From Brugia malayi (taxonomy: Eukaryota; Nematoda; Chromadorea; Rhabditida; Onchocercidae): a stretch of DNA of 64,000 nt. Both the position numbers and the translations under genes were made by a program. A model generated the notes under the pieces. The model did not search any database. It was given only the letters and a program-made list of their open reading frames with translations, and was not told where the DNA came from. The number at the start of each line of letters is the position of its first letter. Position 1 is the first letter of the stretch. Shown piece by piece: positions 1-12,678 of this stretch. Location of the stretch: assembly GCF_000002995.4 (NCBI RefSeq), contig NW_025062476.1, positions 7,810,501-7,874,500 of the forward strand, in the 5' to 3' direction.

Positions 1-2093
1 AGGAACTTATTGACTACTTGGATAAATCGATTGCAATTAGCAAAATTAATTACAACCAACAACTTGGATTTTTTGAGCTTGAAGAAAATGAGCTACAAAC
101 ACTAGAACAACATCGGATGGTTCGTGTAAATTAACTTTTCTGGTTTGAACTTCAAAAAGGTCTTTCATTAATGATAGTAACGTTCAAATTTCAAAAAATT
201 TACATCTGTCATTTTCCTTTTTCCAGTACAAGACCTTGCTGTGGTTATTTTTATTCGCCGATTTGGGATGCTACTTTTTCTTGACCATTTGTATCTTCAT
301 ATATCTGACTACAGATACAAATAGAGGCAAAGCACATGTTGTTTTCTGGGTAAGTTTTTTTACATCTAATACTTAATGTTTGATGTGATACAAAAGCTCT
401 AGTAATACTTATGAGTCATTTTTTTTTTTTTTTTGGTGTTCCAAAATTTAAAATCTTTCAGTTAAAAAGTTGGGTGGAATGAAACTAAGAACTGTTGAGT
501 TTTCAGCTATTTTTTGTGTTAGCAATATTATATTGTATAACGGAGGTTCACGTGTTGGCATTCATGATTTTCCCGCACGCATCACTGTTACCAGGTGTCA
601 CTGAGAATTTGTTAAATCATGCGATACCGTACAATCCTGGTGGACTGGTACAGATGGAACAAAGACTCGGATGTATTTTCGATTTAAATCTTTACGCTGC
701 ACAAAAGAGGAAGCAAAATCCCTTGGCAAGTTTAGCAACCACATAATTTGCTTTACAATTGTCCTTCGAAAAATAGATCTTTCGACTTTAGAAACATCTA
801 TTAATGTTAAGTGATTATAGTAATAATAATTGGTAATAACTAATTTAGTGCAGAAGGAATAGTGAAAGTTTTTTGTCGAAAAGAGGCAAGTATCATCCTA
901 CTGTATAATAGTCCAAATGCAACATCCTAGACAAAAGGTTACCGTTAAGAATATTTCAATGAAGATAAACTGGTTGTAAACATTAAAATATTAAAAATCA
1001 ATTCATTATGAATAAAAGTCACCATGGCATTTCAGAACACTTGTGATCCATACATTTCCTCAGCTTTCATAGGAAAAGGTGTACTATGGACACTTTTGGC
1101 TCTACGTTTGATGCCAGTGGTTATATTTGTAGTGCTGATTAGCAAAAAGGTTACACTGAGTGAGGCGATGGCAACAATAGCAGAGCGATTCCGAACTGTA
1201 ATAAGATCTGGCAATGCAAGGAACAAGTTAGTTCTTCATTTTCTTATCACTTTTGACACTGTAACTAACACCAATCCATCTACTATGCATTAACGTTACG
1301 TCATGTAAATAAAATAAAAATTTTCATTTTCAGGAAAGTAAACTACAAACAAAATTTTACGAATGGTAAAACGACAGTAATAGGTGTCCGGTCAACGGCA
1401 AGCACTCGGTGAGTTCGAAGTTCCTTCTTTGTGATCTTGTGAATGAACTGGAATCTGCACCAAAATTTTACATTCGAAGCACTGGTTTTTAGGCCGAATG
1501 TTGCATCACCACAACCAGCTCTCTCATTACCTGTCGATAACGACCATAGCACAAGGTATTACTACTATAAAACAAACGCCAATGATGCTAATTTAACGGC
1601 TCTAACTAACAACACAGGTGTTTGAGTGCAGCTATACATAACCATACCTTAAGCTCCTAGACAATCTCTTCTTAACCTCAATTCCACTTGAACTTCAATT
1701 TGTTTTGGCATGCTATAATTTGCAGATCTGCATTCTATCAGCATACTTCAGAGATGAACGCTTTGTGCTTACATTTCTGCTTTTAACTGGTGAAACTTGC
1801 CACCAGCTTATTTCATGTATAAATAATCTTACACGGCCTTAAAATAGTAATACTTTTGATTACAGTTACAACAATGCTGCATTCTTCGCAACATCAGGCG
1901 CACCTGGCCTCATTGGTTTAAATAGCTCGAGAAGTAGCGAAATATCAAGGAGTGATGCTATTGATTTATATAGGTTATAGACTTAAATTAAAGAAAAATC
2001 TATACATGATCATTTCCAACTACTTCTTTAGTAATAAAATATAATTTCAGACCACCGGTGCAGACAAGTAGTAGTATAATGTCAGAAGTTTAA
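1..2093 (+). CDS. Multi-pass membrane protein, 3' part (5' end outside the window)
   Basis: Eight exons join in one frame: 1-119, 227-349, 507-725, 1036-1226, 1334-1408, 1493-1555, 1866-1973 and 2051-2093 (stop TAA), giving about 312 visible residues. Three hydrophobic segments are clear: one in exon 2 (LLWLFLFADLGCYFFLTICI), one in exon 3 (LFFVLAILYCITEVHVLAF) and one in exon 4 (GVLWTLLALRLMPVVIFVVL). Between the last two lies a stretch that contains cysteines (RLGCIFDLNLY, then NTCDPY). The C-terminal 120 residues are polar and rich in Ser, Asn and Pro, so probably a cytosolic tail. The intron after exon 3 starts with GC (GCAAG), not GT; no GT donor there keeps the frame open. I do not recognise the family. 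It is tetraspanin-like in size, but the CCG motif is not visible. The exon chain is well supported; the function is unknown. Confidence 0.75.
419..434. repeat. Poly-T tract
   Basis: A run of about 16 T lies in the second intron of the first gene. It is a simple homopolymer and probably has no function beyond intron composition. Confidence 0.9.
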
Positions 2094-3766
2094 CAATGAG
2101 TACGAGAGATTTCTCAAATGAAATTGCTAATTTCAAAGAGCAGATGAGACGACAGTATATCCTTGTACTTTTTCTTGCCAAATATGTCATAGTACAAATT
2201 TTATTAAACGTGATGCGACGCGAAATGTACTAAATGGAGAGCTTTTTAGAAGATATGCCGTCTCCAATCTATTAACCGTTATCATTGATGAATTCTTCCA
2301 CATGTTTCACCTATTAAATCAACTCTTTAAATTCATAACTTTACCAATATTTATATTTGCTTCAAGAAATATCGAATTTGAAGCTAAATTTTCAGAAAGT
2401 TCGTGTCCACAAAAAACCAGAACTATATAAATAAGTCTTTCATGTATTTAATTATCCACTGGATAATTTATCAGAAAATGTGACAGTATTTGCTTTTATT
2501 TCATTTGTACCCTATAAAATTGCTATGAGACGATTTTTACAGATTTAGCGAGAGTAATTTTGATGAAAATAATTTAGAAACTATTAATGCTGTTTTATAT
2601 GAAGATTGAAGTTATCTGAACCATTTTTTAAACTTTTATTAGTATTGAATATTTCGAAATGCGGTTTCTGTCACCGTTATCATTATTTCACTAAATGCCT
2701 TCGCAATATTTCATGCTCCACGCTGTCAGTACTTTTTCACGTACCAGATTCATTTTTGCTGAAAGTTATTGCTTGAAGAAGCTTGAAAATAATCAATGTC
2801 TAACACTTAAAGCACATGAACTTAAAGCCTTCACGTGCCAAATCACAAAGATTGATCAGTTTCACATCTTAAATGCTTTAATGCTATAATATGAAAACAT
2901 ATATATATATGCAAAACGAAATTTAGGAATTGAATAACAATCACAATATACTAAAGAACATGCTTTTCGTAAGCTAATGACGACCTGTTTAGTCCCGAAG
3001 ATTTCGGATTTCCTTAATCTCTCTGGTTTTGTTTCCTAATGCTTCAGATCGTTAATTCCCTCATTACATGCTCTTGTTGCCTAACTTGTAACGTTCCTTA
3101 AGATTGCCATTTCTTTTTTTCACGTCAGGTTAATTGCATTAAAGACTCCTAATTCGAGTTAATACTCTGAACATGAAAATGATTGAAAGTTTCGAGAAAA
3201 TGTATCGGAATTTCTGTTGCTCATTTGAAATAAGTATTAGTTAGAGAATGTTTTTTGTATTTACTAAATTTCGTTTTTTTAACATTATATACAAGCAAAT
3301 AATGATAACAACTACTTGGCACAACATTATACACAAGAAGTTTTACTTTTCATCTAGATTAGATTCATTCAGGAATTATTTCATAAATGCACAACGTTAA
3401 TTTACTGATATTTCATCCGGAAATTCTGAAAATTAACAGTGAGAGGAACAGGGGAGTAAAAGCAAAATAATTAGTTGGTAAATAACTGTACAACAAAAGA
3501 GGAGGGATATGGTGTGACCATGATATTTTGATATATGAGACAGAAAATGAAGATTTCTGGGAAACAGTAACTCTTCAAACGAACTGTAATTAAAATTGCT
3601 GCTCTTAATTTACAAATATGGAGAAGACAGCGCAAACGTTGGATATGTAAAGAGATCATTAAAAGTAAATTGTCAGGGAAAAAAATAGTTTTGCTTAGAG
3701 GAAGAAGTTAGATTATTCACAGAATAGTCGTACGAACGTGCCAATATTATATATGTCATAGTTCTT
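2094..3766. other. Convergent intergenic region, no gene seen
   Basis: This spacer lies between the 3' ends of the membrane protein gene (+) and the PUF gene (-), so it must carry both 3' untranslated regions. I saw no phase-consistent exons in it. It is AT-rich, with a short TA run near 2899. The small open frames at 2695-2889 (+) and 3471-3659 (-) have no splice or start context that I would trust. Confidence 0.6.
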
Positions 3767-6700
3767 TTACCGAAATTTCTTTGGAACAATCAAAGACCTG
3801 AGAGCGGGATCAAACTTTTCATCTTGAATTATGTCTTTGTCGTTCGATACTACCTGCAGTTTAATAAAAAAGCAGTTAAGTTTCGACAAGAAATTTGAAA
3901 ATTAAAAATTAAAATACATGAAGAAATTACCGCGCTCAACTTCTCCAGAATCTTTTTTCCCGACGAATATCTTATAAGTTTGTGCTGACTTTTAATAATT
4001 CGTTCCGCTAGTCTCTTAAACCACGAGTCGTTACCCACGCGTTTTTTTTCCTTTGCTTCAACAGCTATATCCAGCATTGTTTGTATAACATAATTGCCAA
4101 ATTGATCAAAAAGCAGAACATCCAGAGCATCATGTCCTTTTCTGGAAAATTTGGAATTGGTTGAAAATGGTCACCTCAAGTTCATCCAAACGATACCTAT
4201 TAAATTTACAAAAAACTCTTCACACTATTGTAATGGACAAAAAAGCACGTGTCACATTCATAGCCATCAAAAATTTCGTCCATCATTGCATGAAGGAGCT
4301 TGGGCGGAGCATGCTTTAACGCTTTTTCAACAACGTGTGAAGCATACTTTTCCTGCGACATTGATAACAAATTGCTTCTGAAAATAACTTTTAAATGTCC
4401 AAATTCAACATACAATAAAAGCAAGAATTGCCAGTCTCCAGAACTTGAAAGATTTCATGAGAAAATTCAGTATGATTATTTAACTTACGGACAACAAAAA
4501 AAGAATAAGTCCTCGAAATGCCATTTGAAAGTGGGTGAAAACAATATAACTGCGGTGCATCAGTGACTTACAGAAGTTCACATATTATCGTACTGCGATA
4601 CTTTTCCAGTGTATTCGATATTATGATATGTTGAATGACATAATTTGCATACTGATGAGCTGAATAAGACCAACAGTCCTTTAGAATCATAGAAACAAGC
4701 TGCTCAAGAAGCGAAGTGGCAGGTTTGGAATTTTTTACAACTTCCTCTTCTAACTTCTGCAACGTCATCGTATAAATATGAATGAAATTCAGATGTTATG
4801 AAAAATATCACCCGCATTGTTGTGATTACTATTTCTGCTGAAACGCATTTTCTTTCTACCATTAAGTGTTCGCTGTCTTGCATTAGTTATTACTTTTACC
4901 AACCACAGGATGATCAATGAATATTAAAAAAAATCAGACGTGGAACCACAAAAAATCATACCGACCAGAAAGACCGACAAATATTTTAATTACCAAACAA
5001 GGATTATTCATGCGCACAGTCAGCAATGGAAACTGCAAAGTTACTACGATAAAGATAACAGATTCCAAAAATGTTAATTTATGAGATAACTGGTTATGTC
5101 CGTTGCATCACAGTTTTGAAAGTTTACTTCAATTGATAACTGAATAACTCGGCAACCATATTTGTCCTTCATAACTTCATTTAAAATATCCATTGATGCG
5201 ACATACTTATTAACAATACCACTGTATCCATAAAAAGGAACGCATGAAAAAATCTTCTGAAAAAATTATATTGTTTACAGAAATGGACCAGTGTCCGTTA
5301 GCACAAAGATGACGGTCGCCAATACATGTCATGTTATGATAAACTAATACTACGAATTTTCCATTTAGTATCAGCTAAAACCTGAATAACATGGTTCCCG
5401 TTTTGGTCCAACGATAGATCCTTCTCAGCTCCATCCAGTTTGCCTACCAGTGACAAACAATTCGCGACATCGAAACACTCGAAAGCTTTCTGCACTACTC
5501 GACATGAATAGCGACCGTGACTGAATGTTACCATGTTTGTTTCAAGAAGTGAACAAATAGTTGCCTGCTCATTACTTCGCGCCTCTTCGATCAATTTCTA
5601 CAATATAAAGCAGCAAATGCAAATCAGTTCATTTAGCGAATAAGTTTGGAGAGTCCAGCAAAGAAGCTATGAACTCTGTTTTCTTCCTGATCAACTTTGA
5701 TATCTGCGAAATAGATATAATTCGATTACACGAAGCAAACTCACCTGGAGGAAGAAATTGGCAAAGATATCATTACACAATTTGATGAAGATGTCCATTT
5801 TCAGAAAATAGTCCGTAAGTTTCTGCCGAATGAGCACATCTCCACCAACAAAAACTTTTTGCAAAAAGCTAAAAAAGTTAACAATCATATTAATAAGGCT
5901 TTGTAGCTGAGGAAGTCCCAACGAGCAAAATAACATTCACTTTTAAATGAATCAAAAGATAATTTCAAGAAAATAGCTGCAATGATGAAAATACTGTTAC
6001 TAATAGGATAAAAAGTCCTGTCGTAAATTCAACAAACCTTAGAAATTAGGAGTAGCATTTGTACTGCTTTAAAATACCTTTTCTGTGATGCTTAAACAAC
6101 AAAACGACGCAGTGTGGAAGTTTCTTTTAACTTTTGGTCCTTTTAGCACTTTATTTAAAAAATTTTTTTTTACTGAAGGAAGGTGAAAGGAATACATGAT
6201 TTGATCCTGTTAGACTAAATGTTACAAAAATCATATTGTATACTTGAACAGCTATCTTTCGAGAGACTATCCAGATTTGAATTTTATATCAAAAAAAAAA
6301 GTGTCCTATATGGTAAACCATACCAGTGCAATAGAATGACGCTTGAGAAAAATTTCTAAAAGTTCTAAGAAAGCAAAATTAAAACCGTGAGCCACGTTTG
6401 TCGATCGCATAATCATCAATTCTTCCAGTTTCAATCAAATGCTCGGTGAATGCTCTAACTACAAATGCATCATCGGATGACGGAAACTGTAGCAAGGTTA
6501 TGCTGAAATCGCATACCTTTGTTCTCAAATCACCTTTCACTTTACGCAGCTTTTATCAGTGAAAATGAAATTCTAAATATTCTTTTGTCACTTATATTTG
6601 AATAGTGGGAAGATCAACTTAAGTGTATGTATAAAGAATTCTTTTCTTAATGGATCTCTGTTAACATCAAGTTCAAGTTCCCTGAACATTTGCAAGTTAC

Positions 6701-7326
6701 CGGATCATTATGAGCTTGAGTTTGTCGGACAATGGTTTCACAACTGTCAATTAAGTTTTAAAAGAGAGCCGTATGAATACCGTGTACATTTACGCATGAA
6801 GAAAAAGTTCCACTCTTTATAGAATGGAGTAGACTCTTTACAATGGAACATACTCTTTCTGGTTATCGAGACCACGCACAGCTGTTAATGGTGGAGACGA
6901 ATTAGAAAGCGGAACGACATAGGGAGGCACTGCAGGATATAATACCTTAAATTATTGAAATTTAGTGTGATATTAAAAGATTTTAATCGCTGATTTCAGC
7001 AATTATATGTGAAGTGTGAGTAACACTATCTCTTGTTACCGGATTTGACGACATTTGTTGCGGCACATTTGGTCCAACCAATGAATTAGCGACTCGGTTT
7101 ACTTGCAATTCAGGATTGAGCCGAACTGAAAGACCGATCTGTTACCTTATTAAGATGGCCTCAACTTCTATAGTTCAGAGTCAAATCTAAAGAAGTTTGA
7201 GATGTGAATAGTTCTACCTGTATATCCGTAACGATGAAAATTCACCGACTCGATAGGCCATGGCGGTGCACGGAAAATTTGTGCAACTGCCGTTGCTTGG
7301 TTAAGTATGTTTATGGATTGTAGCAT
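3767..7326 (-). CDS. PUF (Pumilio/FBF) family RNA-binding protein
   Basis: PUF proteins bind the 3' UTR of target mRNAs in the cytoplasm and repress or destabilise them; in nematodes many act in the germ line. Eleven exons, all in phase, are (5' to 3') 7326-7218, 7125-7027, 6929-6842, 6502-6386, 5868-5745, 5597-5382, 5256-5128, 4756-4572, 4377-4210, 4141-3931 and 3853-3767, coding about 510 residues from the ATG at 7326. The N-terminal quarter is not repeat-like and is rich in Pro and Asn. All eight repeat helices can be read in order: GSRFLQ, ANFFLQ, SCRVVQ, GNHVIQ, GCRVIQ, ANYVIQ, ASHVVE, GNYVIQ. The tail ends in PKKFR. An upstream in-frame ATG at 7398 and a possible extra first exon leave the start uncertain. 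A splice-type acceptor 37 bases upstream of the chosen ATG could be a trans-splice site. The A|GTGTTA donor at 7027 is the weakest junction. I cannot say which nematode PUF this matches. Confidence 0.88.
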
Positions 7327-7599
7327 TTCTGTACGTAAGCTAAAGACTGAATTCTTTCTAATTCTGTAAACAATTTTAAATAGCTCTTTGGACTTCATTT
7401 TAATTTATCCCTTGTGTTACATTTGTCTAACAAATTTTAACTGCTAGAAAGGTCAAAAGACGATAAATAATGTAGAATTGTCTGTCTCATTAAAAGGAGG
7501 GTAATAAGAGCTAAAACCCTTTTCATTTCTAACTAACCCACTTCCCAAACTTAAGCTTGAAAGTAAAAGTGATAGGAAAAGAAAATCCAATTCTCAATT

Positions 7600-7660
7600 G
7601 AAAAACACACAGAAAGAGAGGAAAAAAGGGAAGGGAGGAAGACAGGAAGAGGGGACAACC
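7600..7660 (+). repeat. Purine-rich tract
   Basis: About 60 bases here are almost all A and G on the + strand. The tract lies upstream of the PUF gene. Its function is unknown; it may just be low-complexity DNA. Confidence 0.6.
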
Positions 7661-7736
7661 TGGAGACGGTTCACACGTAGATTGCATATAGGAGTACTTG
7701 CAAGAAACGACGAAAGGAGCAGAAGGAAATGAATAC

Positions 7737-7885
7737 GTAAGCTTGCTTGTGTGACGGAGAGTGCAGTGGGGGATGACAGAAGCTTCATCACCTCCCTTCC
7801 CACAACTCATCCCCGTCCCATTCAGAGATCCCCGCTTCTCATCAGTGCCTACCCGCCAATTATCACTCCCATGAAGCTCCTGCAT
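7737..7885 (-). CDS. Possible N-terminal exon of the PUF gene
   Basis: An ATG at 7885 opens a frame beginning MQELHGSDNWRVGTDEKR. It could leave through a donor after 7737 (AC|GTATTC) and enter the next PUF exon at 7363, where a TTTACAG acceptor precedes the extended frame; the phases agree (2 + 1). That would add about 62 residues to the protein. The downstream part of the same open frame (7529-7736) is low-complexity and probably not coding. This is an inference from phase and composition only. Confidence 0.3.
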
Positions 7886-8368
7886 CTCCTTCTTTAGTTA
7901 CAGTCCCTATTTGAAAATTGCACGTAGACATTTCCGCGCTATGCTTTATAGTCTTCGGACCAGCTTGTGCTCATTTAACGGACAATTTTGCTATGGGAGG
8001 GTACTGTAGGCGGATTAGGGGTCATCTCAGATTAGCTTTCGATTCTTTGATATTCAGAGGGATCGTTTTATAGAGCAAATGAAATAGTAACTTCTTTCTC
8101 TTCCTTTGCTGTATCCTCGGATCATATTGCTGAGGACATATTTCAGAAACACTTTTCTAATTTGAAATCTGTCACTGTTAGTATTTTAGTTACTCTCACC
8201 GCACAGATTTTCTTTGGCTACTCCAATTCTTACCCTTCTTTTTGTTGAGAAAAGTCACATAACTGGGTCACTTCTGATCGCTATTAGCTTTTCATTCTTC
8301 CGGTAAATATTTGCTAAATCACCTGAAATACCACTTTAGTGGATGCGACACCAGTGGTTGTGAACAGA

Positions 8369-8418
8369 AATATATATATATATATATGTGTGTGTGTATA
8401 TATGTGTATGTGTATGTC
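8369..8418. repeat. TA/TG compound microsatellite
   Basis: A TA run is followed by a TG run and then TATGTG units. The open frames that cross it in both directions are repeat translations, not genes. Confidence 0.9.
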
Positions 8419-9150
8419 TTTGTCGAACACATTTGCGAGTCTGTCACTGTGGTCGCTCAGTGGTTCTCCTCCATTGGTTATTTCAAAGCATTTCATCAAC
8501 TTCGCCCACCCGTGACATCCCCTTTACCGGTTGTGTATCGTCAACAGCTGCCTTATGTTGTAAGAGAAAAGAACGAGTTGCGCACTAATGGTCTTGTCCT
8601 CCTTTCAGCTATACTGTCAACCACTACTATTGAAAATTATTTTCACGAAGGCATGGAAGTTCATTCGCTGTTTTCATTCCTTTCTTATCACTGATTCATA
8701 TCAATGTTTCAGAGCGCTCTGTTATTTAATGAATTAAATTTAATTCTTATATCGTTTTTCTAATAGTACTTCCCATCTTCCAACATTCTGTTAAAAATTA
8801 AAAATTAATTTATTAATGGCTGATAACCATACTGCGACCAACAGGTACATTTATTTGTGGTTTAAAATGTAAGTATTTCTGTTGATGAGAAACTGCTGGT
8901 TTGTTCAGATAAAAATCTAAACTCTTTTTAATATTAATGATTGTTAAGTGAAATTAAAGGTTTCATGAAAACATTCTCAGTAAGTTCTTATTCAGAGTTA
9001 CTACTTGCAGGATGTGAGTATAGTTAGTTATATTAGTAAAGAAAGATGTGTTTCGTCAAACAATTAAATCAAGAAAGATAGTGTTGTTAGCTACGTAATA
9101 CACTTCCGAAAATCGTTACATGTATTTAAATGTATTTAAAATAAATTTGG

Positions 9151-9155
<5 letters not shown>

Positions 9156-9183
<28 letters not shown>
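9156..9183. repeat. (TA)n microsatellite
   Basis: An uninterrupted run of about 14 TA units lies in the intergenic region. Confidence 0.9.
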
Positions 9184-10165
9184 ATCTTTTATGTAATTAT
9201 GTAGAGAGTTTACCTGTTAGGAAAAAATATTGTTGTCTTTTTTGATGTTCAAGATGAATGGGCATTCAAGATGAGTATGTATTTGCATTTAAGTCTCATT
9301 TTTATTTATTGTTTTCATTATAGGTATTTACCAAATTATTCTGGAGAATCTAAAAATTAGTTGGTTTCAATCAATGCGAAAAATCTGGAGAGGTAAAATT
9401 TCTGCTTTAAATTTTTTGATTTATTTTGAGTCATTTTTAAAAAATGCGCTGAAACGGTTTTTGTTGAAAATGTCAGTTCATATGCCGTAAGTAAATGTTT
9501 CTTTTCAATGATCAATGCAAGCAGTTCGAAATTTCTTTGCTTACATTTCGGATAAATATTTGATAACACCTGAAATGTGTGAGAATGCTTCGAGTACATT
9601 CTTTTCTAAGAAATATATGATTGTTTTTTTGTTGTTGCATATCTTTTTAACTTTTTTTCACTAAACTGAGATTTGATATCTTTGAATCTTTGCTTGCTTA
9701 TGTAGAACAACCCTAAATATCTATGGAGGTGATTATGTGCAAGCTCTTACACTTATTGTTGCTATTCAGTATCTCCCATAATTTATCGCTCGTAGGTTGC
9801 AACCACTGAAACGCAACAAGTTCTCTATTGAAACGTATCCGAAATGTAAGCAAAGAAAATCCTCTTTTAGAAATATATTTAATCATAGGCAGTGTGTGAC
9901 ACATGCAAGCATTTCATGGCCAAGCTTTTGAATTCTTAGCTTTTCTAAAATGGGATGAAAATTTTCCGGGGTAAACAAACACTTTTGTTTAGTACAAATT
10001 CTTCTTAAATTTTGCTAAAGTGACTCTCGCATACCTATGTGTCCTTCCCGTAATGGACAGCAATTTAAAATGGGGATATTATTGGACCGTTTCTTATTCT
10101 GGTATGTAAATTTGCCTAAAAATATAATTGTTATTTAAAAAACCAGAAATGCAGGCTGAGAGAAT

Positions 10166-10204
<39 letters not shown>
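10166..10204. repeat. (AT)n microsatellite
   Basis: An AT run with a single interruption (ATACAT) lies about 200 bases upstream of the start codon at 10413. Confidence 0.9.
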
Positions 10205-10205
<1 letters not shown>

Positions 10206-10412
10206 AAAGATTATCATAGTTTGAATGTTGATTAAATAAAATTCTATCTGTCTTTTAATGTAAGTTGTATTCTTCCCATATATGAAAACGTTATAGCAAA
10301 AGGGTATTGTACAGCAGAAATATTTTGACCATTTTTTTTTTGCTTCTGTCATATCATGTAGCAATGTCTTTTAGAACTTAGTTCCAGTTCAATAAGGATG
10401 TACTAATGCCAG

Positions 10413-12678
10413 ATGTTGTCTAAATGGACACGGCGAGGTGCGCAATTGTTTGCGGTATACCTTGTGACGTATCTTATCATGACAGTGGTAGACAACAGAC
10501 GTATCGTTGATCAAACACAAGCTCCAACCAAAAAAATTTCTGATGGTCCACTAGTTATAAAGGATTCTCCCGAAAATATGAATAAAGAAAATGAACTCAA
10601 TACTATCACAATACTGTATGTATTATTGCTTCCTTACCACTCTCGGTTTTTAATGCTTCAAAATTTAGGAATATAATGTGAATACCTTTAAATTAGCTGC
10701 TCATCTTTCCTGTTTCTCAATACAATTTCGGTTCTCCTTTAGTTTTTGTAGATCAGTTAATTCATTGGGTTCAAAAACACATCAAGAAAATTTGATACCT
10801 CATATGGTTAAACCAACGATACAGAAGGCGCCGATAATTACTAATGAATTCCTTGAGGTATAGTTATATACTTGAGTATAATTGTATTTTTACGGACATA
10901 TGCTTCAAATCATCTAATAACATTTTGCAGGTTTATTTTTTGAAGTGATGGTAAGTTACTGGAGGATTATGAGAATGTAAGTTCTGTAAAGATTGAATAC
11001 CCTGAATGGCTAGAATCATATCGTTAATATGCTGTAGCTATGCACAGCACCAAAACATTTTAAAACTTTTCATCTTTTAAACTGATCGAACAATAGTTCC
11101 GTAGAAAGAAATATCAAAAATGCTAATTTGCCGGCTTATACAAAGATTGAAAATAATGCTTTTGCCGAGTTTAAGAAAACGTTAGTAACAGTTTAGTTTG
11201 AATCTTCTTTAATCAATTCCGTCTTAGTAAGTGGTGCTGGCACTTGCAAATGATCTTAAAGACAATGGTTGAAAATTACAGAATTTCAAACGTGAAGCGA
11301 GAAAAGTACATTCGAGGTCAAGCGATTTTCTATTATTTACTTTAATCAATGGCGCTTACATGAATTTAACTCTAAACTGGTTGTGTAATGTGGCACCGTT
11401 CCCGACATCAATCCATCGTAAGACTTTAATTGTCAGCCTGGATGCAAAAGCTTGCAAAGTAATCCAGAGGATTTGGAAACAAGTGAAGTGTATGTATATT
11501 AAAGTGCACGGTGATTACAACAGTCCACTTAGTTGGGGACGACAAAAGTATATCAATCTACTCAGTCTTCGTTCACAACTTTTGCTTATTCTTGCAGAGG
11601 TTTGATTTACACAATCATTTATTTACTCAGTGTACCTTTGTTGTAACTTTACTTTTTAAATTAATGTATTACAGCTCGAACTACCATATATTTTATTTGA
11701 AACCGATGCGGTTTGGCTACGTGATCCCATGGAATTCTTTCAAAACCAAACCCTTATCGACGATGCTGATATTATTGTACCGACAAAAGGTTCATATATT
11801 CTTAAGAAATTGTGAATATAGACAAACCTTAATATATTTTTGTTGTTCAACTTTTTGCATCTGTATTACTTTACATGGGCAACAAGCGTGCTATAGAATA
11901 TGAACATGAATAAGATATGCACATAATATTTATTTAGGTCTAAGTGCAGCACTCTATTGCCTAATTACTTGACGTTTGTAGGTTATCCAGATCATGATTT
12001 AACGTATGCATTCGACCCAATGATCGTGTATCCTTCAAATGCGTCTCTTGTATTAATGCGCGAATTAAATCTGCAACTTTCAAAAGATCCAAAAGTGTAT
12101 GACCAGGTGAAATTTTTTATTCTAAACAAATCGTAAAAATATTCGGAGATAAAGTAAATTTGAACTGTCAGGAACTGTTCGATGAAACCAAATCAGGTGT
12201 TTTTAAAGTAATAAAGCACAGCAATGAAATAAAAACGTAGACTCGGAATAACTCTCAGTTGGCATGGAGTAATTGTTGAGTAATCGGATAATATCACGCT
12301 GTCATCCAGAGTATGTTTGTCACAGATTTGAACACAACAAAAAGGAAATCATTAACTAAAATAACACAATGCTCCTAATGATAGGATGTTCTGGACCAGC
12401 TATGTCGTCAACAACATTTTGGATTGGTATGTCGTCAGTTCGAATGGACTGAGGTAGCCGATGGTAAATGGTTTAAACTGTCGGAGTCGGAGCGAGCTCA
12501 TCTGAGACCTTATATTGTTAACAACAACTACTACGTTGGCGTCGATAATAAAATCAGTCGTCAAGCACTAAATGACCTATGGTTCCTGTCGGTCAAGAAC
12601 AACTGTAATTTCTCGAAGGTTCAAAATCTGCTACGCAAATATGGGTCGCAGATATCAAGTTATTCTAACGACGCTTGA
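10413..12678 (+). CDS. Nucleotide-diphospho-sugar transferase (PF03407-like), type II membrane protein
   Basis: Probably a Golgi glycosyltransferase that moves a sugar from a nucleotide donor; donor and acceptor are unknown. Exons: 10413-10615, 10752-10857, about 10956-11022, 11105-11184, 11282-11599, 11675-11789, 11982-12106 and 12385-12678, about 435 residues. A signal anchor follows a basic start (RRGAQLFAVYLVTYLIMTVV). A polar stem of about 110 residues comes next. The catalytic domain begins near SSDFLLFTLINGAYMNL and continues with RKTLIVSLD. It holds the family's metal-binding acidic motif in FETDAVWLRDPM and ends with DGKWF and YIVNNNYYVGVDNK. These blocks match the PF03407 pattern in order. 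The third exon start (after GGTAAG at 10951-10955) is weak: a better acceptor at 10930 gives a stop in frame. All other junctions keep phase. The rest of the model is firm. Confidence 0.83.

Larger units (their letters stand above)
7886..10412. other. Region between divergent genes, mostly without resolved genes
   Basis: This spacer should contain the promoters of the PUF gene (-) and the glycosyltransferase gene (+). It is AT-rich with three TA or TG microsatellites. A more GC-rich island at about 8430-8700 has coding-like frames on both strands (for example AAVDDTQPVKGMSRVGEVDE on the - strand), but I could not build a phased gene from it. Confidence 0.5.

Noticed and set aside
7529..7736. 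Pro/Ser/Phe-rich - strand frame (LFLSSSLPFFPLFLCVFQ)
   Set aside because: It is the translation of a purine-rich tract, a low-complexity sequence; only the segment upstream of 7737 has coding-like composition.
8311..8694. 127-codon + strand open frame through the TA/TG microsatellite
   Set aside because: Its first third is microsatellite translation (IYIYMCVCIYVYVY). The later part is treated as an unresolved island.
11225..11281. Open frame reading VVLALANDLKDNG in the glycosyltransferase gene, followed by an in-frame TGA, which suggested a nonsense mutation
   Set aside because: A clean acceptor (ATTACAG) at 11281 starts the next exon after the TGA, and the previous donor after 11184 keeps phase, so this segment is intron.
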